Shown: positions 11,516-19,765 of the stretch, piece by piece
How positions within the stretch are numbered: the stretch's first letter is position 1
Layout: every line of letters starts with the position of its first letter
Assembly (NCBI GenBank): GCA_036768485.1
Contig: JAVLUZ010000339.1
Span: forward strand, 1,031,001-1,095,000
DNA length: 64,000 nt
Direction: 5' to 3'
Source: Mermis nigrescens
Lineage: Eukaryota > Nematoda > Enoplea > Mermithida > Mermithidae
Notes under the pieces: generated by a model
Database searches by the model: none
Told to the model about the DNA's origin: nothing
Seen by the model: only the letters and a program-made list of their open reading frames with translations
Position numbers and translations under genes: made by a program

Positions 11516-11762
11516 CACACATGGGCGGGGGGGGGGTTCGGGGGGTATGCACCCCCCCTAGAAGTTGAAACACCAACCAGAAATTGTTTTTGCTTTTTTA
11601 CTAATTTTTTGATGCCCTTGGATAGTGCTCGATGAGTAACGTCGAAAAATGGTGTTTTTTCGCCATACGACCACTTTTGAGACAATTTTTTGACCTTTGA
11701 AAATTTTTCCAGCCCCCAGAAATTTTTCACCCCCCCCCGAATTTTGGTGCTGTCCACCTATG
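11516..11762 (-). mobile_element. Family A MITE, copy 7, nested in hAT
   Basis: Runs from CACACATGGGCGG to TCCACCTATG. It has a perfect 8-bp duplication GTTCGGAC (11508-11515 and 11763-11770). It lies in the 3' part of the hAT element, downstream of the transposase relic. Confidence 0.92.
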
Positions 11763-12332
11763 GTTCGGACGCTTTACGCCCTCCTTTTTAGCAATACATA
11801 TTGCTGCACAAAAAATATGTTCATCTGGATCTTTTTAATTTTTGATGTGGCAAAACGATCTGGATCTGGCTATTTTCTGATCTGGATCTGCCAAAAAATC
11901 TGCACCCGATCTTTATCTGGATCTGGGTAAAAATCTGGATCTTTCACATCACTAGTCATAGTGTCCAGACAAAAGATTGAAAAAAATTTTCGATACTTTC
12001 CATTTAGCTTTATCCATTGGAATCAAAAAACCAGAAAAAACCCAAAAAAGTCAAATTATACACCCTCTGGAATCTGGCGACGCGTCCTTTAAATCGAGCC
12101 GGTGATTCAACAGATCTGCTTGCAGGTATGCTCAGCATGGGAATTATGGAGAAGGGTTGACATTTTAAATCGATATTATAGGGCTCCTAAAACGGTGGAT
12201 ACGCGTCAAAAACACGTAGAGCTAAGAAGATTCAAAAAGTAGCTTATCTACTTTTATGAAAAATCGCAATTCTGGGGAGGTGAGACTCGAAAATTGGAGA
12301 GGAATGCAAAAGCTTCGGGGGTGGGTGTAAAC

Positions 12333-12601
12333 CATACGTGGGTAGCAAGAAAATTCTTTGGGGGGGACGCAAGATTTTTCAAAGGCCAAAAAATGGTCCT
12401 CCTAAAAGTGGTGGTATGGCGAAAAAACACTATTTTTCGACGTTTCTCATTGAGCACTATCTATTGGCATCAAAAAATTGCGAAAAAAAATTTTGAAAAA
12501 ATTGAATTCTGGGGGAGGGTATTTTGATTTCTGGGAGGGGGGGGGGGTATTTTGGTTACTCGGGGGGGGGGGGTGCATAACCCCCTCACGCCACATGTCA
12601 A
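12333..12601 (+). mobile_element. Family A MITE, copy 8
   Basis: Starts CATACGTGGGTAGC and ends in a degenerate GCCACATGTCA. The flanks GTGTAAAC and TCGTAAAC match at 6 of 8. Poly(G) expansions near 12535-12570 have lengthened it. Confidence 0.8.
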
Positions 12602-12682
12602 TCGTAAACCCCGACCCGCAAATTCATATGCGCCTATACGCTTAAGCAAACTGCCAACGACCTTTAAGATTTAGTTTACACT

Positions 12683-12688
12683 TTTATT
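12683..12688 (-). promoter_or_regulatory. Poly(A) signal AATAAA
   Basis: On the minus strand AATAAA lies 45 bases past the stop of the terminal exon at 12733-12961. It is conserved in segment Y copy 2 (23414-23419), which supports a real 3' gene end rather than a random match. Confidence 0.5.
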
Positions 12689-12732
12689 TAGCTAAAAAGG
12701 AGTATAACATCGAAAAAACGAAGTTTTAACAA

Positions 12733-12961
12733 TCAGGGCATAAATTTCGGCCGTCTCCACTGCATGGAGTCGTTCTTGGCTGCCGTTTCGGGTCTCCAAG
12801 GCGCCGATTCGGGGGCCTGCGGGGTGCGATATTTCAAAGACTGAAATTCGTGCCATTCGCTGGGGCATTTTATCGCCTCGTACATGCACGAATACTTGAT
12901 ATTGTAGCTGCGGCCCTGACTTTTGGGAAAAGCCGTTGGCCCGTCGCGCGCCGGGTCGTAT
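12733..12961 (-). CDS. 3'-terminal coding exon of an unidentified gene (copy 1)
   Basis: On the minus strand a pyrimidine-rich tract ending TTTCGTTTCAG (acceptor at 12962-12963) is followed by an open, GC-rich block of about 76 codons. It begins YDPARDGPTAFPKSQGRSYN, includes MYEAIKCPSEWHEFQSLKYR and PWRPETAAKNDSMQWRRPK, and stops at 12733. A poly(A) signal follows. Segment Y copy 2 preserves the acceptor and most of the peptide. The main length difference between the copies in mid-exon is 15 bases, a multiple of three, which supports coding. The peptide is basic, with several aromatic residues, and has no membrane segment. I do not recognise the family. Upstream exons were not found in the repeat-rich sequence to the right, so this may be a fragment. 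Confidence 0.5.
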
Positions 12962-13120
12962 CTGAAACGAAATTTTGGCCAAATTTGACACTTGACCAGA
13001 AAAAAATAAAAAACAATTTTTTTTTGAAGTTGCTTCTAAACGTCATTGCGAACGTGTCAAGTAAAAAACATTTCGCTCATACGCACGTGACAATCACGCG
13101 TGAGGGAGGGGAGGGAGCAC

Positions 13121-13361
13121 AAATATGCGTGAAGGGTTTTGGAGGTATTCACCCCCCAGAAACCGAAATACCCCCCCCCCCTTAGAATTCAATTTTTGAT
13201 AATTTTTTTTCGTTTTTTCGCAATTTTTTGATGCCAATGGATAGTGCTTGATGAGAAACGTCGAAAAATGGTCTTTTTATCGCCATACCACCATTTTTAA
13301 GGCCATTTTTTGACTTTCAAAGAATCTAGCACCCCCCAGAATTTTTTGCTGCCCACGTATG
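13121..13361 (-). mobile_element. Family A MITE, copy 9, absent from segment Y2
   Basis: The left end is degenerate (AAATATGCGTG); the right end is the canonical GCTGCCCACGTATG followed by GGATGCAC. In segment Y2 the matching site (about 23870-23882) reads GGAGGTATGCACCACC with no insertion. So this copy either jumped in after the duplication or was lost from Y2. Confidence 0.8.
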
Positions 13362-13369
13362 GGATGCAC

Positions 13370-13540
13370 CATGCGTGGGCGGCATCAAAATTTTTGGGGG
13401 AGAGGATTGCAAGATTTTTCAAAGGTCAAAAAATGGCCTTAAAAATGGTAGTATGGCGATTAAAAACACCATTTTTCGAGGTTTTCTCATTGAAGCGCTA
13501 TCCATTGGCATCAAAAAATTGCGAAAAAAACAAAAAGAAA
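13370..13540 (+). mobile_element. Family A fragment, right end missing
   Basis: Starts CATGCGTGGGCGGC and continues with the family body to ATTGCGAAAAAAACAAAAAG, where it breaks off. The same truncation is present at 23882-24050 in segment Y2, so it predates the Y duplication. Confidence 0.8.
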
Positions 13541-13550
13541 CTTTTCTCGT

Positions 13551-13558
13551 TGTATATG
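13551..13558. other. Empty target site for a family A insertion
   Basis: The octamer TGTATATG occurs once here. The paralogous position in Y2 carries it twice (24054-24061 and 24326-24333) around a family A element. This is a direct pre-insertion/post-insertion comparison. Confidence 0.85.
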
Positions 13559-13631
13559 TACGAAGTAGCGCGTTTTCTACATCGAATCCAGGTGTGAAAA
13601 TTTCAAAAGGACAAAGGGCGAAAAGTTTGAG

Positions 13632-14099
13632 GAGCACACATTCCCATAGGGGGGGAGGTGAGAGGGGTATTTATTACCCCTAACTCGGCGATGCAAGACT
13701 CAAATCACTGTCGGACGATTTTGGGCTATCAAAAAATTTTCCGCTTGATTTGTGGGTACGAAAGCAGCGAAGATGTTGAAATTTTTTCGGCGCTCGGCGC
13801 CGACTAATATTTCCGTTTTGTTTACCCATAAAATGCCTAGAATAGACTTAAAATGATCTTAAAAGTTTAAATTCCGTATTAATTCATATATTTTTCACTT
13901 ACGGAAATTGACGAAACTAGTCAGAGTTGGACAAAAAAGTTACTAAAAAAACTGTTTTTAACATTAAAACTGTTACATAGGATGTTTTAAGCATTTTTCA
14001 TATTTGACCTGCGGAAAAGGCTAGAACTCTAAATTTGGTCGTCCCAAATTTTTGGGATTTCACCCCCCCCCCCTTAAATTTTCGATTTTGGGAAACTAT
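13632..14099 (+). mobile_element. Family G element
   Basis: Runs from CACACATTCCCATAGGG to GGGAAACTATG; the terminal repeats are CACACATTCCC and CATAGTTTCCC. The flanks TTGAGGAG and TTAAGGAC match at 6 of 8. Other copies lie at about 24408-24893, 52868-53321 and, reversed, about 56330-56790. The copy at 52868 has a perfect 8-bp duplication and defines the ends. The interior carries a CGGCGC..GCGCCG palindrome near 13789. No protein. Confidence 0.75.
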
Positions 14100-14562
14100 G
14101 TTAAGGACTGAATCGTCCATTTTACAAAAATAAATGGCCCCAAAATCGATGGCTAACCTGCTAAGTTTATTATGCGAATTGCTCCTTTCGCGTATACAGC
14201 CAATGATACATAAAAGTAGATCGGACAAAACAGTGTAAACCAAAAATCTTACCGTAATGCATTCGGATAATATTTTGTATCTTTTATTAATTATCTCAAA
14301 TTAATTGACCGTATCATTAAAACAGGATGTACATATTCTGACATACTTTTTCCTTATAATAATTTTCTGGGGTCTAGATCCTCAGAATCGGAAATGGCAA
14401 ATTTTATTGGGAAAATAATGCAAAATAAAGGCCAAAAATAAACGAAAATTGAAAATTTGTTTAAAAAGTATTTTAAATTAACCTGAAAATGCATAATAAT
14501 GTATTACCAGTTTTTGAGGTCATTTCGACCAAAAAAAACTTAATTTTTGACCTCCCACAAAC

Positions 14563-14570
14563 CAGCTGAC
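14563..14570. other. Empty target site for a second family A insertion
   Basis: CAGCTGAC occurs once here, within AAACCAGCTGACCACC. In Y2 the matching position has CAGCTGAT, then a family A element (25423-25551), then CAGCTGAC. Confidence 0.85.
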
Positions 14571-14660
14571 CACCTAGGTCGGCCACGCTGTGCATCTAAT
14601 ACGTATGCATGTATATACATGACTATATACAACAATAATTTACCTTAAACCGTGAGATCT

Positions 14661-14918
14661 ATACGTGGCAAGCAAGAAAATCTTGGGGGTGGTGCAGGAT
14701 TTTTCAAAGGTCAAAAAATTGCCTTAAAAATGGTGGTATGGCGAAAAAACACCATTTTTCGACGTTTCTCATCGAGCACTATCCAGATTGGCATCAATAA
14801 ATGGCTGAAAAAAGCGAAAAAAATTTCAAAATCTGAATCCTGGGGGGTATTTTGATTTCTGGGGGACTAATTTCATTTTCTTGGGGGTGTATACCCCCAA
14901 CCCGCACGCCCACGTGTG
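14661..14918 (+). mobile_element. Family A MITE, copy 10
   Basis: Runs from ATACGTGGCAAGC to GCCCACGTGTG. A second, partial family A right end (CCCCACGCCCACGTGTC) follows at about 14938-14958, suggesting a tandem remnant or slippage at the border. No clear target duplication. Confidence 0.75.
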
Positions 14919-14959
14919 GTGCATACCCCCATACCCCCCACGCCCACGTGTCCTACATA

Positions 14960-16043
14960 CCTATCTATGTATATATCTACCATATGCACATACCTAAAAG
15001 CTTCTTGATCAGGGTGCAGTGCAGATTGCTATGTACAAAAAGCGCACTATCGTTAACGTTAACGTTAAGCTTATTTTTTAGGCGACGTTAGCGTTAACGC
15101 TAACTTTATTTTAGTTTGAAGAAAGCGTTGAAGCTAACGCTAACTTTTCTTTTTTTCATTAACCTAACCACGCAAGGGAAGGGTTGACGAAAATTTTGGA
15201 GCTGGATATCTCAACAAAAACTTAAATAGGCAAAATTCATGGTGTTTTTTGAGCTTTTTAAAACGAGATCTACTCATTTTGGGAGAGATAAAAATTCTTT
15301 AAAAAAAATTTGATTTCGATTATATTAAAAAATATATGTTGTACATAAATAAAAAACGCGCGAAGAACCCAAAACTTTTGGGCTTAGCTCAAAAATGTCC
15401 TAAAATTAATTCTAGCGGTCTTTCAGATATGTTCGCTTTAAGGATCTCCAATTTTTGCCTCTGGGGACTCTTTAAAAAATATTCATACTCCCAAAATTTC
15501 GGGGGGGGTTAGTCATCCCAATCCAAAAAACACGCCAAAAATTAAATGCTGGGGTCTATCGATTTAGGGGTCTGCCGGATTCTCTGGTGGGGGTCTGAAT
15601 AAACCCTCCTGCCAAGCCCACTTTTGGTATGATTCCAGAGGGTCATTGTTTATATTTCATTATTCCTGCATGTACGCTGAAAATATTTTCTGAATTCCAT
15701 ATTTATTTCTCCGTGAACCCCAATTATAGCACGGAGAGTGCTCTTGATAAAACGGAGCACACGAAAATCAGATTCATTTTGCCACCTTGAAAAGCGAGGA
15801 CGATGAATACCTCTGAGCTTTTTTAGAGTTAAATTATTTAAATTTTGTTGAGCTATCATTGGCCTCGTATTATCTAACAATTTTACGTCTTATGTTACGC
15901 ATTTGATAAAACGCATCGTGAGAGGTTCAACGATGTAAGGCACGTCATTTCGAATGCATTATCAAAATCTCGAATTTTTAACCTAATTATACTTTCGTAT
16001 GTTCAAAGGCTTAAAATTTTAGAAAGCAGTCGGCCGTTATTAG
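14960..16043. other. Spacer with a GTTAACGC palindromic tract
   Basis: At 15050-15150 the sequence cycles through CGTTAACGTTAACG, GCGTTAACGCTAAC and AGCTAACGCTAAC. This is a compact cluster of near-palindromic GTTAAC motifs that could fold back on itself. The rest is AT-rich, and an open frame at 15650-15880 (minus) has no recognisable similarity. No gene is supported. Confidence 0.45.
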
Positions 16044-16051
16044 GTCAGGGG

Positions 16052-16281
16052 CATACATGGGCGTGGGAGTTTAGGGGTTTGCACCCCCAGAAACCAAAAT
16101 ACCCACAGAATTCTATTTTTGAAATTTTGTTTGCTTTTTTCACAATTTTTTGATGCCAATGGATAGTGCTCGATGAGAGACGTTGAAAAATTGTGTTTTT
16201 ACCATACCACAACTTTAAGGCCAGTTTTTGACCTTTGAAAAAATCTTGCACCCCCCATATCATTAGTGCCGTTCATCTATG
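16052..16281 (-). mobile_element. Family A MITE, copy 11
   Basis: Runs from CATACATGGGCGTG to GTTCATCTATG. The flanks GTCAGGGG (16044-16051) and GTCAGGGC (16282-16289) match at 7 of 8. Confidence 0.88.
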
Positions 16282-16289
16282 GTCAGGGC

Positions 16290-16769
16290 GGCTAAAATGG
16301 CCTTTAATTTTCCGCCAGGAAATAATAAAAAGAGCACCTAAAATGACTCAATAAAGCGAAAATGAAATAAAAATTTTTAGGTCTTATTGGGAAGAGGACG
16401 ATCAACTTTTGGTGGGACTAGGAATCCCCTGCCGCCCTATTACATGTACCTGTATGTTTATTGTATAATAAAATTAATGATTTTTATGCTTATATCTATT
16501 TTCGAAATCAATTTGTATAGGTATACGTTTAAATGATCATGTTTGTTATCCGAATCGCTTTTCTATTTTCTTTAATTTTTTCGATTATTCCCTGGGAGAC
16601 GGTTCTCAAGATTTATTATTCGTTGAGCCGACTCTTTTTTGATGTTTTTCTTGAATTTTTCTACGCTTCGAATTTCCGCACTTCTTTTCAAATTTAAAAT
16701 CATGTCGTGACAAGAGATACACATTTTCAAAACACAAGCCGGCAATGTTTTCGTTTTTAAAATGTGAAA
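16290..16769. other. Unannotated spacer
   Basis: No gene or repeat border recognised. A minus-strand open frame (16572-16874) runs into the Helitron and is most likely chance. Confidence 0.35.
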
Positions 16770-17156
16770 TCTACTATATACTTTTGAAAGTTTGTTTGTT
16801 TGTATGTTTGTGCCGGGTTGGCTCCGGCCCAATGAAATTTGGTGGGCTGATATTTTGGGCCGAGGTCGGTCCAATGGGGGAAGGAGCCGTAGCGATCATT
16901 AAATTTCGACAAATGCTCCCATTGGCCCTGGGCAGAGGAGGGAGCAGGGTTTGGCCCTGTGCTATAAGCCTCCACGATTTCGGGAGATGGCCGATTTTTT
17001 GCTATTTTTTCCAAAAATTAGTTTGTACTGTTTGTATAGGGATACCCCGGCCAAGAGGAGCATGCCTGGCAGCAGTATGTACATTGTTATATGTTATAGC
17101 ATTGGTCGGCACTGTGAAACATCAAAATACGGGTTTAACCAAATGATGCTATAACA

Positions 17157-17500
17157 TAGGCAATTTTATAAGATAGGCATGGTATGAGATACTATGTGCA
17201 ACAAGATAAGCAATGCTATAAGATAGGACGTGATATAAGATACTCTGTGCTACAGGATAGGCAATACTATAAGATAGGACGTGATATAAGACACCCCGTG
17301 CTACAAGATAGGCAATGCTATAAGATAGAACGTTATAAAAGATACCCCGTGCTACAAGATAGGCAATGCTATAAGATAGGAAGTGATATAAGATACCCCG
17401 AGCTGCAAGATAGGCAATGTTATAAGATAGTATGGGATATAAGATACCCTGTGCTACGAGATAGGCAATGCTATAAGATAGGTTTGGTATAGATACACCT
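17157..17500 (+). repeat. 51-bp minisatellite inside the Helitron
   Basis: About seven tandem units contain AGGCAATGCTATAAGATAGG and GATATAAGATACCCCGTGCT. The unit is 51 bp, divisible by three and free of stops in some frames, so it produces repetitive open frames on both strands. Those are by-products of the repeat, not genes. Degenerate units continue to about 17580. Confidence 0.9.
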
Positions 17501-17589
17501 GTCTGTGCCATAACATGCAATGATATATAATAGGAGATACCACTAGCTATAACATATCACGTGATATATGACACCCTTTGCTACAACAA

Positions 17590-17990
17590 AAAAAAATTTT
17601 TAAAACATCAAAAATATGGTTTGACCGAAAAAATTTTTCAAAACATCCTAAAACATCAAAAATATGGTTTGACGAAAAAAATTTTCCAAAACATCCCAAA
17701 ACATCAAAAATATGGGTTTGATTAAAAAAATTTTCCAAAACATCCTAAAACAGCAAAAATATGGTTTGACGAAAAAAATTTTCCAAAACATCCCAAAACA
17801 TCAACAATATGGGTTTTATTAAAAAAATTTCAGAACACCCCAGAACATCAAAAATATGATTATGGCTAAACAATTTTCAAAACAATTCTGTAACGTCAAA
17901 AATATGGATTTGATCAAAAAAATGGTTGACAAAAGACATTTTAAAAAAATCCAAAAAATAGAATATGGTTTGTACCAACAATTTTTTTAG
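17590..17990 (+). repeat. About 48-bp minisatellite inside the Helitron
   Basis: Roughly eight imperfect units contain AAAACATCAAAAATATGG and TTTGACGAAAAAAATTTTCC. It directly follows the 51-bp array, is unrelated to it in sequence, and ends about 85 bp before the Helitron terminal hairpin. Confidence 0.88.
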
Positions 17991-18075
17991 AAATATCCCA
18001 AAAACATCAAAAGTCTTGAAAAATAAAAAATACAAGAGACATATTAATTCCATATAGCTATCAGGCCTAAGTTCA

Positions 18076-18104
18076 GCCCGGGCAACGCCGGGCAGCTCAA
18101 CTAG
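18076..18104 (+). terminator. Helitron 3' hairpin and CTAG terminus
   Basis: Stem GCCCGG / CCGGGC with loop GCAACG, then AGCTCAA and CTAG. This is the rolling-circle termination signal of Helitrons, here a transposition terminator rather than a transcription terminator. Confidence 0.88.
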
Positions 18105-18256
18105 TCATCTATAAAATCCGAAAAATACATATTTATAATGCGGTAAGGTAAAAGTTTGATTAGCCATTTCTTATTACATGTTTAACTTACGGTAAAAGGG
18201 CCCTTAAATTCGTGATAAAATTTACATGGAATAAAATTTGCATTTCAGCCCTTGAG

Positions 18257-18494
18257 CTTAGGTGGGCTGCCCGACACCCAAACTTCTGAAGGAGAGGGGT
18301 GCAAGACTTGTCAAAAAGGTCCGAAAAATAGCCTTAAAAATGGTGGTAGGGCGAAAAAACACAATTTTTCAATGTTTCTTATCGAACACTATCCATTGGC
18401 AACAAAAAATTGCGAAAAAACAAAAAAATTTCAAAAATTGAATTCTGGGGGTATTTTCGGTTCTGGGGGGTGCATGCCCCAACGCCCAGGTATG
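18257..18494 (+). mobile_element. Family A MITE, copy 12
   Basis: The body and right end (CAACGCCCAGGTATG) are clear. The left end is degenerate (CTTAGGTGGGCTGC). No convincing target duplication remains. Confidence 0.75.
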
Positions 18495-18810
18495 CCTATG
18501 ACGTCAATGCTTGCGGAGTACTCGACTTGGGGACAAACGTACATATGTACGCTAGGTGGGTAGCAGGCGCGGATTCTGAGGGTCCGATGGGGAAAAATCG
18601 TTAAAAATAGGAGTCAAAATTCAATTCTGATATGGGAAATCTGTTAGATTCTAGGGGTCCCGTCCCGAACACGTAGGCGTTGGGGTTTGGCATAAGCCAT
18701 GCACGTGGGAGGGAGAGGGGGATCCTGATCCCCAAAATGGAAAATTTTGGGAAATGATGAAGGCCAAAAAGGGAGGAAAAACGAATATTCTCTTCAAAAA
18801 AGCTTTACTC
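18495..18810. other. Spacer with decayed repeat pieces
   Basis: It contains fragments such as CAGGCGCGGATTCTGAGG near 18566, resembling the family C terminus, and G-rich tracts. Borders cannot be placed and no gene is present. Confidence 0.4.
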
Positions 18811-19650
18811 CATGCGAATCACTGTATAGAACTTCTCAGAATTCTACTTTTTTAGTAAGATTTTCGGCGATTTGACCACATCCTGTCCTCACAGAACTTT
18901 GGTGCTGTACATGTAATGATACAGATAACGCATGCCTATCTGTTGTGGAACTGTGTAAGGGACTGACATGCTAATAGGGTTAAGGGGTCAATTAGACCTC
19001 TCCAGGATGGAAAAATTTAGAAATTTTGTGTTGAACAAAGGCAAATTGCTGGTCAAAAATGCATAATTATAAATTTTCCTCAAAAGCGCTATTCTTTTCC
19101 AGAATGTTGTGCAATAAGGTAGTTTTAACGTTATTCTAGCGTTTATTCCAGTCTTCGAGGTCATTTCGGCCAAGAAAAGCACATTTATGGACCTTCCCGC
19201 CCCAAAAGCGGCCATGCTGTGTGCATCTATGGAGGTCGGAGTCATACGTGGGCGGCAAGAAAATTCTGGGGGGGGAGTGCAAGATTTTTTAAAGGTCAAA
19301 AAATGGTGGTATGGTGCGAAAAAAACGAAAAAAATTTTCAAAGATTGAATTCTGGGTGGGGGGGGGGTATTTTGGTTTCTCGGGGGGGTGGGGGGTGCAT
19401 ACCGCCCGCGGCTCCCCACGCCGCGTGGTCGTAGTGTCTAGAGAGAAAGATTGGTATGCAGGTAATATAGAACAATATTTTTTGACACTTTTCATCCAGT
19501 TACATCCATTGGAATCAAAAAACCACAAAAGACCCGAAGTTTTTTTTAAACAAATTAGATGTCTTCTGGGATGCAGCGAATGCGTCCCTTAAATCCAGCT
19601 GGAGGTTCATCAGATCTCTTTGCGGGAATGCTCAGCATGGGAATCATACG
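18811..19650. repeat. Duplicated segment X, copy 2
   Basis: Collinear with 9465-12136 once the hAT element there is removed. It preserves the pre-insertion site of that hAT element (GTCGTAGT at 19428-19435). Confidence 0.8.
19243..19427 (+). mobile_element. Family A MITE, internally deleted
   Basis: Runs from CATACGTGGGCGGC to CACGCCGCGTG, with the central segment around GTTTCTCATCGAGC missing. The flanks GTCGGAGT and GTCGTAGT match at 7 of 8. It is the ortholog, within segment X, of the copy at 9895-10127. Confidence 0.87.
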
Positions 19651-19679
19651 TCGTGGGCAGCACCGGTAGATCGGACCAA

Positions 19680-19765
19680 GGCCTCGGCCGGCAAGGCTCG
19701 GCGTTTTGGAGCCTCGGCCTCGGCGCCGAGGGCGAAGCTGAAAGAGTGCCGAGGCGCCGAGGGTT
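19680..19765. repeat. GC-rich palindromic tract
   Basis: Repeats of CCTCGGC, GCCTCGGCGCCGAGG and GTGCCGAGGCGCCGAGG make several overlapping inverted repeats in an otherwise AT-rich area. It could be a decayed terminal region of an element. No coding role is visible. Confidence 0.6.

Larger units (their letters stand above)
10137..11954 (+). mobile_element. hAT superfamily transposon, defective
   Basis: The termini are TAGTGATGTAAAAGATC and, at the other end in reverse complement, TAGTGATGTGAAAGATC (16 of 17 match). A perfect 8-bp target duplication GTCATAGT lies at 10129-10136 and 11955-11962. The paralogous segment X2 shows the uninserted site GTCGTAGT at 19428-19435, followed by related sequence. 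Near both ends the motif ATCTGGATCTG is repeated several times, as expected for hAT transposase-binding sites. A relic of the hAT transposase dimerisation domain lies at 10926-11153. Two family A elements (10472-10740 and 11516-11762) have inserted into it, so the element is dead and has hosted later insertions. Confidence 0.92.
9465..12136. repeat. Duplicated segment X, copy 1
   Basis: Apart from inserted elements, this segment matches 18811-19650 in the same orientation. Shared landmarks include GAATCACTGTAGAACC, GGTGCTGTACAT, TGTTGTGGAACTGTGTA and, at the far end, TGCTCAGCATGGGAAT. Copy 1 is longer mainly because a hAT element (10137-11954) was inserted after the duplication. Neither copy has a recognisable gene. 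It may itself be a longer transposon or an old segmental duplication. Confidence 0.8.
12137..14660. repeat. Duplicated segment Y, copy 1
   Basis: This segment is collinear with 23137-25640 in the same orientation. It shares the terminal-exon block, the family G element, the ATTAATTGACCGTATCAT landmark and the end of the segment (ACAACAATAATT). The copies differ by small substitutions and by family A insertions present in one and absent in the other. Copy 1 has 13121-13361, which copy 2 lacks. Copy 2 has 24062-24325 and 25423-25551, which copy 1 lacks. Segment Y starts where segment X1 ends. Confidence 0.85.
16770..18104 (+). mobile_element. Non-autonomous Helitron
   Basis: The left end is TCTACTATATACTTTTGAAA followed by GTTTGTTTGTATGTTTG, typical of Helitron 5' ends. 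The right end has a GC-rich hairpin with arms GCCCGG (18076-18081) and CCGGGC (18088-18093), then eleven bases ending in CTAG (18101-18104). The element sits between host A (16769) and T (18105), the expected insertion site, with no target duplication and no terminal inverted repeats. At 1335 bp it is too short for a Rep/helicase gene and none is visible. The interior is GC-richer up to about 17050, then filled by two minisatellites. Confidence 0.88.

Noticed and set aside
17149..17520. Repetitive open frames on both strands (17-residue repeats such as SYSIAYLVARGILYHVL)
   Set aside because: They are translations of the 51-bp minisatellite inside the Helitron. The unit length is a multiple of three, so frames stay open by chance.
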